This document shows positions 9,064 through 18,374 of a stretch of 64,000 nt of DNA, piece by piece. Origin of the DNA: Advenella faeciporci (GTDB taxonomy: Bacteria > Pseudomonadota > Gammaproteobacteria > Burkholderiales > Burkholderiaceae_B); contig NZ_BMYS01000007.1 of assembly GCF_014652395.1 (NCBI RefSeq), forward strand, positions 537 through 64,536. Reading direction: 5' to 3'. Made by a program: the position numbers and the translations under genes. Position 1 is the stretch's first letter; each line of letters begins with the position of its first letter. Below the pieces are notes generated by a model. It saw only the letters and a list, made by a program, of their open reading frames with translations. It did not search any database and was not told the origin of the DNA.

Positions 9064-10107
9064 TTATTGTGCTACCCAGGCGTTATAGCGTTGCTCAAGG
9101 GCGTCACCATAATCGGTCCAGAAATTGACATCCAGCGCAATGGCGTTTTCGATGTTTTGCTTGGAACTGGGCAGGTCTTTGGCGATGTCAGCCGGCAGGG
9201 CATTGATGGCTGCAGTGGTTGGCGGGCCGTAAGGAATGTTGGATGAATAGGTAATCAGGTTCTGGGGCTGGCTGGCAAACCTGATGAACTTGAGGGCATT
9301 TTCAATATTGGGAGAACCTTTGGGAATGGCCCAGTAGTCAAGGGCATACAGGCTTTGGTTCCAGACGATGGAAAGGGGGCGGTTGTCTTGCTTGATGGCT
9401 TGGGAAATTCGCCCATTGTAAGCCGAAGACATGACGACATCGCCGGCAACCAGGTATTGGCCAGGTTGTGCGCCCGATTCCCACCATTGGATATGTGGTT
9501 TGAGTTCATCCAGCTTTTTGAATGCACGGTCAACGCCTTCCGGGGTTGCCAGTACTGAATAGACGTCTTTGGGGGAGACGCCATCGGCCATCAGGGCAAT
9601 TTCAAGCGTGTATTTGGCCCCTTTGCGAAGCGCCCGTTTACCCGGATATTTGTTTACATCCCAGAAGTCGGCCCAGGAGGAGGGGCCTTCCTTGAGTTTG
9701 TCTTTATTGTAGGCCAGGGCCACCGACCAGATAAACGTGCCCACGCCGCAATCCTGTGCCGCATGTTCGATAAAGTCGGATTGCGGAATGACCTTGCTGT
9801 AATCAATTTCCTCAAACAGGCCTTCGGCACAACCGCGTTCCAGTTCGGGGGCCTCAACCTCTACCACATCCCACTGGACGCTATTGGTGTCTACCATGCT
9901 TTTTATTTTTCCCATTTCCCCGTTCCAGTCCACGGCATTGATTCTGATGCCGGTTTCTTTTTCAAAGGGTTGGAAGTAGGCTTTTTCCATGGCGGTTTTT
10001 GAGTCGCCACCGAAAGAAACCACAGTAAGGCTTTGTGCTGAGGCAACAGCACCAAAGGCGCTGAGCATGAATCCTGTCACGATGGCTGAACGAGCGTGTT
10101 TAAGCAT
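9064..10107 (-). CDS. Polyamine-type ABC transporter periplasmic binding protein (PotD/PotF-like)
   Basis: Periplasmic binding protein of the spermidine/putrescine family, 347 residues, with a signal peptide ending at about residue 24 (AVASA). The mature protein begins SLTVVSFGGDSKTAMEKAYFQPF and contains the family WDVVEVE and AYNGR segments. The matching ATPase and two permeases (13332-16592) lie on the other strand beyond the regulator, so the transporter is divided over two divergent units. Putrescine, 4-aminobutyrate or another amine are possible ligands; sequence alone does not decide. Expression is probably controlled from the 10108-10344 region by the MocR-type regulator. Confidence 0.88.
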   Translation of the reverse strand: MLKHARSAIVTGFMLSAFGAVASAQSLTVVSFGGDSKTAMEKAYFQPFEKETGIRINAVDWNGEMGKIKSMVDTNSVQWDVVEVEAPELERGCAEGLFEEIDYSKVIPQSDFIEHAAQDCGVGTFIWSVALAYNKDKLKEGPSSWADFWDVNKYPGKRALRKGAKYTLEIALMADGVSPKDVYSVLATPEGVDRAFKKLDELKPHIQWWESGAQPGQYLVAGDVVMSSAYNGRISQAIKQDNRPLSIVWNQSLYALDYWAIPKGSPNIENALKFIRFASQPQNLITYSSNIPYGPPTTAAINALPADIAKDLPSSKQNIENAIALDVNFWTDYGDALEQRYNAWVAQ

Positions 10108-10344
10108 AATTTCATATCCTTGTGTTTGGACATCATTGAATCACCTCCCGTGTTGCACAGTTTTTTTGGGCGGAACCCTGAAGGCTGAATCTGGGGGAAG
10201 ATGATGAATGTGACATGATCGCAAGTTTTGTTTTTCATGGGAAATAGGGGTTTTCCCGTTAAGTGATGGGGTGATTGCGGTATTGGTGGATATGGGTTTG
10301 CGGCTTATTAAAATTATGAGAATAATGATTGATGTGCGAGTCTT
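10108..10344. promoter_or_regulatory. Divergent control region between binding protein and MocR-type regulator
   Basis: This 237-bp gap holds both divergent promoters. The one clear symmetry is GGGAAA at 10239-10244 facing TTTCCC at 10252-10257 across seven bases. I could not assign convincing -35/-10 pairs. MocR-type regulators usually act from such gaps, often on direct repeats, so operator sites are expected but not proven here. Confidence 0.4.
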
Positions 10345-11823
10345 ATGTTTGAAATTCCGTTAGCTGAACTGGTGCTGGAAAAGCTGAACCGTGATGATAA
10401 AACCCCATTGCAGCGCCAGCTTTACCAGATTATTCATGATCTGATCAACAATGGCAAATTGCCGCCGGACAAAAAGCTGCCTTCTTCCCGTTTCCTGAGT
10501 AAAGAAGCGGGTATTTCGCGAATTACCGTCTCTTTGGTCTATGAACGTCTGGTTACCGAAGGTTATCTGTACAGCCGGGAGGGCAGCGGCACGTATGTCT
10601 CAAAGGTCGTCACTCCGCTGGTGCCTTCCGGCAATGCGCCCGTCATGAAATCCTGGGTGTATTCCGAAAGGGGGGCCCGGTTGCTGTTGTCGGAAAGCAG
10701 TCCGCCGCAACCCAAGGGGGAGTTTGTGCCTGGCATTCCCGATGTGTCCGAGTTCCCTTTTCATATCTGGCGAAAAATCCTGGGCAAATATTATTCAAAA
10801 AAATATCTTCACCTGTCGGGCTATGCCGAGTCGGGAGGCTATGTGGAATTGCGCAAGGCCATTGCCGCTTATCTGGCCATTTCCCGCTCCCTGCAGTGTG
10901 ATCCCGACCAAGTGATTGTGACCTTTGGCACGCCCCAGTCGCTGGATTTATGCACCCGGCTGCTTAGTGACTCCGGGCAGCAGGCCTATATTGAGGATCC
11001 GCCTTATTGGGCGACCGAGTCGGTGTTTGAGGCGGGGGGGTTAAAGGTGAATTGCATACCGCTTGATGAAGAGGGAATGGCGCTTGAGGACGGCATGATT
11101 GCCGCGAACGGGAAATTCATTTATGTCACCCCTTCGCACCAGTACCCCACTGGTGTCACCATGTCGATGGAACGACGGGAGACAATCCTGGCGCTGGCCA
11201 AAAAGCATCAGCTATGGGTGATAGAGGACGATTATGACTGTGAGTTCAGGCATGATGACCTGCATTTGCCTTCTTTGCAAAGTCTGGATCAGGGCAATCA
11301 TGTGATTTATTTCGGCACGTTCAGCAAATCCATGTTTTCAGGCCTGCGCCTGAGCTATATGGTAGTGCCACCAGGATTGGCACCTGCCATGCGGCGGGCC
11401 ATTTCAAACCTGTACTTGCCCGGCATGCTGCAGTTGCAGGCGGCACTGGCCGAATTTATCAACGAGGGCCATTTCTACCGGCATATCAAGAAAATGAGGG
11501 CCATTTATTTTGAGCGCGGAGCCTTGTTCCGGCAAAGGCTCAAAGCGGTTTTCGGCAATAAAGTCACCCTTTCCCAGGGTAATTCGGGTTTGCACCTAAT
11601 GGCCCGATTCAATACCCTGTTAAGTTTCGAACAATTTTCGCTTTGCGCCCGCCGTCACGGCATGATTGTACGGCAGGTCAAATTCCACAAACCCACGGAA
11701 CACGGGCTTTGTCTGGTGCTGGGCTACGGTGGTGTACCTACCCGGGATATTGCCGGAGCGGTTGATCGCCTGCAGCAGGTTTTCATTGAAGGCGAACGCG
11801 GCCTGTTCTTCAGTGGTGCCTGA
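10345..11823 (+). CDS. MocR/GabR-type transcription regulator (GntR HTH fused to aminotransferase fold)
   Basis: Regulator of 492 residues. An N-terminal GntR winged helix-turn-helix covers about residues 15-80 (PSSRFLSKEAGISRITVSLVYERL). It is followed by a class I aminotransferase-like domain that binds PLP and senses an amine or vitamin B6 compound. The PLP lysine is seen in FGTFSKSMFSGLRL, and the upstream WVIEDDYDCEF segment is typical. GabR, TauR and PdxR are relatives. It sits divergent to the binding-protein gene and upstream of an aminotransferase and transporter genes, so it most likely activates this amine-use region in response to the substrate. Confidence 0.9.
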   Translation: MFEIPLAELVLEKLNRDDKTPLQRQLYQIIHDLINNGKLPPDKKLPSSRFLSKEAGISRITVSLVYERLVTEGYLYSREGSGTYVSKVVTPLVPSGNAPVMKSWVYSERGARLLLSESSPPQPKGEFVPGIPDVSEFPFHIWRKILGKYYSKKYLHLSGYAESGGYVELRKAIAAYLAISRSLQCDPDQVIVTFGTPQSLDLCTRLLSDSGQQAYIEDPPYWATESVFEAGGLKVNCIPLDEEGMALEDGMIAANGKFIYVTPSHQYPTGVTMSMERRETILALAKKHQLWVIEDDYDCEFRHDDLHLPSLQSLDQGNHVIYFGTFSKSMFSGLRLSYMVVPPGLAPAMRRAISNLYLPGMLQLQAALAEFINEGHFYRHIKKMRAIYFERGALFRQRLKAVFGNKVTLSQGNSGLHLMARFNTLLSFEQFSLCARRHGMIVRQVKFHKPTEHGLCLVLGYGGVPTRDIAGAVDRLQQVFIEGERGLFFSGA

Positions 11824-11942
11824 AAACGCAACTGGCCTGATCAAAATTACACAAGTGGATATAGCCGATTGTGACTTCCTGTCTTAGGATAAAAAACAGG
11901 ACTGACTTGATTTTGCAATATTCGACTGTTACGGAGACCCAA

Positions 11943-13313
11943 ATGGAAAACACATTAATTCAGCAGGAAAGTGATGATATCAATTACCACTTGCACCCTT
12001 ATACCAATGCCCGCAAGCATCAGGAGCAGGGGCCGTTGGTTATCGTCAAGGGGGATGGGGTCTACGTGGAAGATATTCATGGCAAGAAATATCTGGAAGC
12101 CATGGCCGGATTATGGAGCGTGGCCCTGGGATTCAGCGAGAAGAGGCTGGTCCAGGCCGCCATGCGCCAGTTTGAAATATTGCCTTTTTATCATCAGTTT
12201 ACGCATAAAACCCATGATGTGGCTGCCCAATTCGCCAAAAGGCTTATTGATATCGCCCCGGTGCCCATGAGCAAGGTGTTCTTTACCAACTCTGGCTCCG
12301 AGGCCAATGATACGGTCATCAAGCTGGTCTGGTATCGTTCCAATGCCCTGGGCTTGCCTAATAAAAAGAAAATCATCAGTCGCCTTAAGGGCTACCATGG
12401 CGTTACCGTTGCGTCTGCAAGCCTGACCGGCCTGCCAGGCAACCACCGTGGTTTTGATTTGCCGATTGATCGCATTTTGCATACGGCATGTCCGCATTAC
12501 TGGCGTGATGCACAGGAAGGCGAAAGCGAAGAGCAGTTCTCAACTCGTATGGCCGAGGAACTGGAAAACCTGATCCGGAAAGAAGGCCCTGAAACCATTG
12601 CCGCGTTCATTGCCGAGCCCGTAATGGGGGCGGGGGGCGTGATTGTGCCGCCCGCCACCTATTGGGAAAAAATCCAGGCGGTCCTGAATAAACACGATAT
12701 TCTGTTTATTGCTGATGAGGTGATTTGCGGTTTTGGACGTACCGGGAAAATGTTCGCCTCTGAGACGTTTGGCCTGAAGCCCGATGTCCTGGTACTGTCC
12801 AAGCAGATTTCTTCTTCTTACCAGCCTTTGTCCGCCATTTTGCTGAATGAAAAAATGTTCAATCCGATTGCCGATGAAAGTAACAAGCTGGGCGTACTGG
12901 GGCATGGTTTCACTGCGGGCGGCCATCCGGTTGCGGTGGCGGTGGGCATGGAAAACCTGAATATTATTCAGGAGCGCAAGCTGGTGGAGAATGCGGCAAC
13001 GGTGGGCGCACACATGCTTAAGCGATTGCATGAGCTGGATAATCACCCGCTGGTGGGCGAAGTGCGTGGCATTGGCCTGATTGCCGGTGTTGAGCTGGTC
13101 ATTGATAAATCCAAAAAAACAGCGCTGGAAGTCCCGGGCCAGCTGGGCACCATGGTTGGCAAGGTGTTGCAGGACCTGGGTGTTATCTCACGCAATATCG
13201 GTGATACGCTTGCTTTTTGCCCACCCCTGATTATTACGGTTGGGCAGGTTGATGAGATGGTGAGTAAATTCAAACAGGCGCTTGATATCGTTCATGAAAA
13301 ATTGAATGGTTGA
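11943..13313 (+). CDS. Class III (omega) aminotransferase
   Basis: PLP-dependent class III aminotransferase of 456 residues, a family that removes terminal amino groups from compounds such as 4-aminobutyrate, beta-alanine, putrescine or taurine. Motifs are FTNSGSEAND and GYHGVT (cofactor phosphate and ring), FIADEVICGFGRTGKMF, and the PLP lysine in VLSKQISSSYQPLSAI. The start at 11943 (MENTLIQQESDD) has a GGAGA ribosome binding site; the longer frame from 11871 adds unconserved residues. It is followed 18 bp later by the PotA-like gene, so uptake and first catabolic step appear to be in one operon. Confidence 0.9.
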   Translation: MENTLIQQESDDINYHLHPYTNARKHQEQGPLVIVKGDGVYVEDIHGKKYLEAMAGLWSVALGFSEKRLVQAAMRQFEILPFYHQFTHKTHDVAAQFAKRLIDIAPVPMSKVFFTNSGSEANDTVIKLVWYRSNALGLPNKKKIISRLKGYHGVTVASASLTGLPGNHRGFDLPIDRILHTACPHYWRDAQEGESEEQFSTRMAEELENLIRKEGPETIAAFIAEPVMGAGGVIVPPATYWEKIQAVLNKHDILFIADEVICGFGRTGKMFASETFGLKPDVLVLSKQISSSYQPLSAILLNEKMFNPIADESNKLGVLGHGFTAGGHPVAVAVGMENLNIIQERKLVENAATVGAHMLKRLHELDNHPLVGEVRGIGLIAGVELVIDKSKKTALEVPGQLGTMVGKVLQDLGVISRNIGDTLAFCPPLIITVGQVDEMVSKFKQALDIVHEKLNG

Positions 13314-13331
13314 ACAGAGGAGATAAGGCTT

Positions 13332-14444
13332 ATGTCTGGACCTGACAGCAATAATACGGATATTCTGGTGCGTTTCAGGAATGTCCAGAAAAGTTATGAC
13401 GGACGTTCCATGATTGTTAAAAACCTGAATCTGGATATACAACATGGAGAGTTCCTGACATTGCTGGGTCCGTCAGGTTCAGGCAAAACGACCAGCCTGA
13501 TGATGCTTGCCGGCTTTGAAACGCCCACCTCGGGAACCATTGAGCTGGCAGGGCGTTCACTGGACGATGTGCCTGCTTACAAACGCAATATTGGCATGGT
13601 GTTCCAGAACTATGCCCTGTTTCCGCACATGACCGTGGCCGAAAACCTGGCCTTTCCCCTGAAAGTAAGGGGGTTGGGCAAGGATGATATAAAAAAACGG
13701 GTGGAAAACGGTTTGGCCATGGTGCAACTGAATCAGTTTGGCAACCGTTTTCCCAGTCAACTGTCGGGCGGACAACAACAACGGGTGGCCCTGGCAAGGG
13801 CGCTGGTGTTTGAGCCCCAGGTGGTGCTGATGGATGAGCCGCTGGGTGCCCTGGACAAGCAATTGCGCGAGCATATGCAATACGAGATCAAGCGCTTGCA
13901 TAACAAGCTGGGTATTACGGTAGTGTATGTCACCCACGATCAGGGCGAGGCCCTGACCATGTCCAATCGTGTGGCTGTTTTCAACGATGGTGTTATCCAG
14001 CAAATCGATTCGCCCGAAGAGCTCTACGAGCGGCCTGTCACCGCATTCGTCGCCAATTTTATTGGTGAGAATAACCGTACCCATGGTCGTATTACCGGGG
14101 TTGAGAACGGATATGGCACGGTTCTGCTTGACAATGGCACGCATATGCAGGGTGTGCTGGCCAATCAGTCCCTGAAAACCGGTGATATGGTGTCGGTTTC
14201 CATTCGCCCCGAGCGTGTCGTGATTGATCCGCCTGCCGGTAGCACCGAACAGAACGGCCAGGGAGAAATTCTGGAGTTTGTTTATTTTGGTGATCATGTC
14301 CGTTTGCGCCTGAATCTGTATGACAATCCGAATTTTGTGGTCAAGCAGCCCATTGCCATGCTTGGCCAGACCCTGAAAGTGGGTAAGCGGATTAATGTAG
14401 GCTGGAAGCGGGAATTTGTTCGTATTCTTGATCCCTATCAGTGA
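13332..14444 (+). CDS. PotA-like ABC transporter ATPase
   Basis: ATPase of a polyamine-type importer, 370 residues. Walker A is GPSGSGKTT near residue 45, the signature is LSGGQQQRVALARAL, Walker B is VVLMDEPLGALD, and the switch histidine is in YVTHDQGEAL. A C-terminal TOBE-type regulatory domain covers about residues 280-370. It belongs with the two permeases that follow. The binding protein is probably the one encoded at 9064-10107. Confidence 0.92.
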   Translation: MSGPDSNNTDILVRFRNVQKSYDGRSMIVKNLNLDIQHGEFLTLLGPSGSGKTTSLMMLAGFETPTSGTIELAGRSLDDVPAYKRNIGMVFQNYALFPHMTVAENLAFPLKVRGLGKDDIKKRVENGLAMVQLNQFGNRFPSQLSGGQQQRVALARALVFEPQVVLMDEPLGALDKQLREHMQYEIKRLHNKLGITVVYVTHDQGEALTMSNRVAVFNDGVIQQIDSPEELYERPVTAFVANFIGENNRTHGRITGVENGYGTVLLDNGTHMQGVLANQSLKTGDMVSVSIRPERVVIDPPAGSTEQNGQGEILEFVYFGDHVRLRLNLYDNPNFVVKQPIAMLGQTLKVGKRINVGWKREFVRILDPYQ

Positions 14445-14496
14445 CGTTGTGTTGAGGTAGTCCGGCCAGTCCGAGAAGCATCCAAAGGAGGGGATA

Positions 14497-15756
14497 GTGA
14501 GTCAGATGGCAATAACAAAACCGGCCATGTCCGCCAGCGAAGCGGCGGCACTGCAAATAAAATTTTCAAAATCAACGAAACGCAATAAAGTCAAGGCGTT
14601 TGGCCTGGTACTTCCTTTAGTTCTTTTTCTTTTGCTGCTGTTCGTGGCACCCATCCTGGCCTTTTTGAATAAAAGCATCGAAAACCCCGAAGTGGTTTCC
14701 GTATTGCCCATAACAACCCAACAGTTGAGTGATTGGGAAGTAGGGCAGCCGCTACAGGAAAATTTTTACAAGGCATTGGCTCAGGATCTGGCCACGGCCA
14801 AGCAGGCGAGAACCTCGGGTGACTTGATGCGCAGGCTGAATTTTGAGGAACCCGGTGCCCGTAGCCTGTTGTCAAAGACCGTGCGTAGAATGCCGCTTCC
14901 AGAAACGGTAGCCTCTTACCGGGACGAATTTGAAAAAATTGATGCCAGCTGGACAGATCCGGCCACCTGGGCGCTACTTAAGCGCAATTCAGGTGAGCGT
15001 ACCGCCTTTTACCTGCTGACAGCCCTGGATATGAAATATGACAAACGCAATGAGATTGTCAGTGCCGGCCCGTCAGAGTCCATTTTTCTGGATATCTATT
15101 TGCGGACCTTCAAAATGGCGCTGGTGGTGACGCTTTGCACCCTGATACTGGCCTACCCCCTGGCTTACCTGCTGGCAACTTTGCCGGCCAAAACCAGCAA
15201 CCTGCTCATGATTCTGGTGTTATTGCCATTCTGGACGTCCCTGCTGGTGCGAACCGCAGCCTGGATTGTACTGCTGCAAAATGGCGGGATTATCAACGGA
15301 TTTTTAATCTGGGCCGGTATTATTGAGCAGCCCGTGCAATTGGTTTTCAACCGGATCGGGGTGTATATAGCCATGGTGCATATTATGCTGCCATTCATGA
15401 TTTTGCCCATATACAGTGTCATGAAAGGCATTTCACCCACTTATATACGTGCGGCCGTGTCTCTGGGCTGTCATCCCATCACCAGTTTCTGGAAGGTTTA
15501 TTTTCCCCAAACCGTGGCGGGTATCAGTGCCGGTTGCCTGCTGGTTTTTATTACCTCCATTGGTTATTACATTACCCCGGCATTGCTGGGAGGGCCCAAA
15601 GACCAAATGATCAGTTACTTCATCGCCTTTTATACAAACGGTTCCATTAACTGGGGTCTGGCGGCTGCCCTGGGCGGGTTCCTGCTGGTGGCCACGCTTA
15701 TTCTTTATGCCGTATATAACCGTCTGGTTGGCAGTGGCAAAGTGAGGCTCGCATGA
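14497..15756 (+). CDS. PotB-like ABC transporter permease with a large periplasmic insert
   Basis: Inner-membrane permease of the PotB type, starting with GTG at 14497 behind an AAAGGAGGGG ribosome binding site. At 419 residues it is well above the roughly 280-300 of E. coli PotB. The extra length is about 145 mostly polar residues between the first helix (about residues 35-57) and the next (from about residue 203), expected to face the periplasm. The EAA-type loop reads IRAAVSLGCHPITSFWKVYFPQT. Longer PotB-like proteins of this kind are known in Burkholderiales; the function of the insert is unknown to me. Confidence 0.9.
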   Translation: MSQMAITKPAMSASEAAALQIKFSKSTKRNKVKAFGLVLPLVLFLLLLFVAPILAFLNKSIENPEVVSVLPITTQQLSDWEVGQPLQENFYKALAQDLATAKQARTSGDLMRRLNFEEPGARSLLSKTVRRMPLPETVASYRDEFEKIDASWTDPATWALLKRNSGERTAFYLLTALDMKYDKRNEIVSAGPSESIFLDIYLRTFKMALVVTLCTLILAYPLAYLLATLPAKTSNLLMILVLLPFWTSLLVRTAAWIVLLQNGGIINGFLIWAGIIEQPVQLVFNRIGVYIAMVHIMLPFMILPIYSVMKGISPTYIRAAVSLGCHPITSFWKVYFPQTVAGISAGCLLVFITSIGYYITPALLGGPKDQMISYFIAFYTNGSINWGLAAALGGFLLVATLILYAVYNRLVGSGKVRLA

Positions 15757-16592
15757 AAAAAAACAAAGAAAACCGTACGGCCGTGGAAATGGTTTGGTTT
15801 TATTTGCACAGGATGATTTGTGCGCTGATTTTGCTGTTTCTGATTACCCCGGTACTGGTGATTGTGCCACTGTCATTCAGTGAAAGCGCGTTTCTGGTTT
15901 ATCCGGTGCAAGGCTTTTCCCTGCGCTGGTATGAAAACTTCTTTTCATCACCGACCTGGATGCTGGGCCTGAAAAACACACTGATTGTGGCGCCACTGGC
16001 TACGCTTATCGCCATGGTGTTGGGAACGCTGGCAGCGTTGGGATTCAATCGTGCCAACTTCTTTGGCAAGGCGTTTCTGATGAGTTTGCTGGTTTCGCCC
16101 ATGGTGGTGCCGGTTGTAATTGTAGGGGTGGCGGCTTACCTGTTTTTTGCCCCCCTGGGCATGGCCAATAATATCTGGCTGCTGATTTTAATGCATGCGG
16201 TGCTGGGTGTGCCGTTTGTGGTGATTACCGTATTGGCAACGCTTGAAGGCTTTGACCAGAATCTGGTCAAGGCGGCCAGCAGTCTGGGCGCGTCTCCGGT
16301 ATATGCGTTTTTCAGGGTCACCTTGCCGATTATTGCGCCAGGCGTTATTTCAGGTGGTTTGTTTGCCTTTGGCATCTCCTTTGATGAAGTGGTTCTGACT
16401 TTATTTGTGGCCGGGCCTGATCAGTTTACGCTGCCTCGCGTGATGTTTAGCGGCATTCGTGAAAACCTGAACCCCACGATTGCCGCGGCAGCCACATTAC
16501 TTATCATTTTTTCAGTTGTTATGCTTTTGACGCTGGAATGGCTCAGAAGACGCAGTGAAAAAATGCGCCTTGGATTGGCGAATGGAGACTAA
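15753..16592 (+). CDS. PotC-like ABC transporter permease
   Basis: Second permease of the polyamine-type importer, 279 residues with about six helices. The coupling loop reads VKAASSLGASPVYAFFRVTLPII and the conserved SFDEVVLTLF segment follows. Its ATG overlaps the stop of the PotB-like gene (ATGA), so the two are translationally coupled, as expected for a heterodimeric pore. Confidence 0.92.
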   Translation: MKKNKENRTAVEMVWFYLHRMICALILLFLITPVLVIVPLSFSESAFLVYPVQGFSLRWYENFFSSPTWMLGLKNTLIVAPLATLIAMVLGTLAALGFNRANFFGKAFLMSLLVSPMVVPVVIVGVAAYLFFAPLGMANNIWLLILMHAVLGVPFVVITVLATLEGFDQNLVKAASSLGASPVYAFFRVTLPIIAPGVISGGLFAFGISFDEVVLTLFVAGPDQFTLPRVMFSGIRENLNPTIAAAATLLIIFSVVMLLTLEWLRRRSEKMRLGLANGD

Positions 16593-16593
16593 C

Positions 16594-17334
16594 ATGACAG
16601 ACCAAACGCGATATGTACTGTTAACCGGAGCCAGTCGTGGCATTGGACATGCGACTGTCAAGCTGTTTCAGGAGCGGGGATGGCGGATTTTTACCGTATC
16701 GCGCCAGCCTTTTTCTCAGGAATGCAGGTGGGCAGACGCCAAAGAAAGTCACATCCAGGCTGATTTGTCTGATTTGAGCGGACTGCGCGATTTGGTGGAT
16801 ACGGTGCGTCAAAAACTGCCTGATGGAAAACTGCATGCCTTGGTGAACAATGCCGGTATTTCGCCCAAGGGGGAAGGGGGCAGGCGCCTGGGCGTACTGG
16901 ATACCGATGAGTTCACCTGGGTGAACGTACTGCGGGTGAACCTGGTTTCCACGGCCCTGTTGTCGCGTTACCTGTTTCCCGAACTGAAAAAAGCCGGAGG
17001 CAGTATCGTTAACGTAACCTCGATCGCCGGATCGAGGGTTCACCCCTTTGCAGGTGCGGCCTATGCCGCTTCAAAGGCGGGTTTGGCTGCTTTAACCCGG
17101 GAGCAGGCGCATGAGTTTGCCCCGCAGGGGGTAAGGGTCAATGCCATAGCGCCGGGTGAGATCAATACCTCCATCCTTTCCCCGGACACCCATAAGATTG
17201 TTGAGACCCAGATTCCCATGCATCGCCTGGGAACACCCCATGAAGTGGCGCAGGCCATTTATTATTTATGCAGTGAACAATCCTCTTACATTAATGGTTC
17301 AGAATTGCAAATCAATGGCGGTCAGCATGTCTAA
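16594..17334 (+). CDS. Short-chain dehydrogenase/reductase
   Basis: SDR-family NAD(P)-dependent oxidoreductase of 246 residues. The cofactor motif is TGASRGIG near the N-terminus, the structural motif NNAGI lies in the middle, and the catalytic YAASK follows a serine in TSIAGS. The C-terminal INGSELQINGGQ is typical of classical SDRs. It starts one base after the PotC-like stop with a GGAG ribosome binding site, making it the last gene of the amine operon. It may reduce or oxidise a catabolic intermediate; the substrate is unknown. Confidence 0.9.
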   Translation: MTDQTRYVLLTGASRGIGHATVKLFQERGWRIFTVSRQPFSQECRWADAKESHIQADLSDLSGLRDLVDTVRQKLPDGKLHALVNNAGISPKGEGGRRLGVLDTDEFTWVNVLRVNLVSTALLSRYLFPELKKAGGSIVNVTSIAGSRVHPFAGAAYAASKAGLAALTREQAHEFAPQGVRVNAIAPGEINTSILSPDTHKIVETQIPMHRLGTPHEVAQAIYYLCSEQSSYINGSELQINGGQHV

Positions 17335-17661
17335 ACGGCCAAAGCCGTTGCCGAGTGCATAAATCGTAGCGGGGAAATACGATATATTGTTGTTTTTAAA
17401 GTATTATCCAGAAAACAAACGGTTTAAGAGCTTGCTAAAGAATGCTTTATGGTGTATATTAGCAGTCTTCGCTCATTCTACAGTGGGTGGAGAGTTCTTA
17501 TTTAAGCAGATTTCAACCCAGGGTGGTTTGGTCTAAAACCAAGTGGTTTTAAGTTAAACAATCTGACGGGACCAAAACTGGTTATATGAATAGCGAAAGC
17601 GAATATGGTCCGCCACATTTTGTTTGGCGGTATATGTAACTAAGTTGGAACAGGAATAATC
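17335..17661 (+). promoter_or_regulatory. Intergenic leader of the rplN operon with promoter
   Basis: This 327-bp gap holds no gene. It contains a good sigma-70 promoter: TTGCTA at 17432-17437, a 17-bp spacer and TATATT at 17455-17460, giving a start near 17467 and an untranslated leader of about 195 bases. The leader can fold in places, for example CCGCCA at 17610-17615 with TGGCGG at 17625-17630. Such a leader could bind a ribosomal protein for feedback control, but no known target structure was recognised. Confidence 0.6.
17432..17460 (+). promoter_or_regulatory. Sigma-70 promoter for rplN operon
   Basis: TTGCTA, 17 bp, TATATT: optimal spacing and four or five consensus matches in each box. 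It is the only strong candidate upstream of rplN. Confidence 0.6.
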
Positions 17662-18030
17662 ATGATCCAAATGCAAAGCACGCTAGACGTGGCTGATAAT
17701 ACCGGTGCGCGCCGTATAATGTGCATCAAGGTGTTAGGTGGCTCCAAGCGCCGTTATGCTTCCATCGGTGACATTATTAAAGTTAGTGTTAAAGATGCAG
17801 CACCGCGCGGACGCGTCAAAAAAGGCGAAATTTATAACGCGGTAGTCGTACGTACTGCCAAAGGCGTTCGTCGTAAAGATGGCTCATTAATCCGTTTTGG
17901 CGGTAATGCAGCTGTATTGCTCAATGCCAAGCTGGAGCCAATCGGTACTCGTATTTTCGGCCCTGTTACGCGTGAATTGCGTACAGAGCGCTTTATGAAG
18001 ATCGTGTCCCTGGCACCTGAAGTGTTATAA
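17662..18030 (+). CDS. rplN: 50S ribosomal protein L14
   Basis: Large-subunit protein uL14, 122 residues, full length. It binds 23S rRNA at the subunit interface near L19 and L3. Opens [17 protein letters not shown] and contains the family segment [21 protein letters not shown]. First gene of this block; the S10-type genes that precede L14 in many bacteria are not upstream here. Confidence 0.98.
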   Translation: MIQMQSTLDVADNTGARRIMCIKVLGGSKRRYASIGDIIKVSVKDAAPRGRVKKGEIYNAVVVRTAKGVRRKDGSLIRFGGNAAVLLNAKLEPIGTRIFGPVTRELRTERFMKIVSLAPEVL

Positions 18031-18040
18031 GAGGGTAACG

Positions 18041-18361
18041 ATGAACAATATCCGTAAAGGTGATGAAGTTATCGTATTGACCGGACGCGACAAAAAGCGT
18101 CGTGGTGTTGTGCTGGCTCGCGTCGGTGCTGACCACGTTCTGGTTGAAGGCGTTAACGTCGTGAAAAAACACCAAAAACCTAATCCCATGACAAACAATC
18201 CAGGTGGTGTTGTTGATAAAACACTGCCTATCCACATTTCAAATGTGGCCTTGTTTAACCCAGAAACAGGTAAAGCTGATCGCGTTGGCGTTAAAGAAGT
18301 GGATGGTCATAAAGTCCGTATTTATCGCTCCAACGGCGCTGTCGTTGGCGTGAAAGCGTAA
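18041..18361 (+). CDS. rplX: 50S ribosomal protein L24
   Basis: uL24, 106 residues, an assembly initiator that binds the 5' end of 23S rRNA. The KOW motif is visible at the N-terminus ([19 protein letters not shown]), and the segment [19 protein letters not shown] is conserved. It follows rplN by 10 bp. Confidence 0.98.
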   Translation: MNNIRKGDEVIVLTGRDKKRRGVVLARVGADHVLVEGVNVVKKHQKPNPMTNNPGGVVDKTLPIHISNVALFNPETGKADRVGVKEVDGHKVRIYRSNGAVVGVKA

Positions 18362-18374
18362 GGGGCACAATATA

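Noticed and set aside
13557-14297. Minus-strand open frame of 246 codons
   Set aside because: Antisense to the PotA-like ATPase; no domain resemblance.
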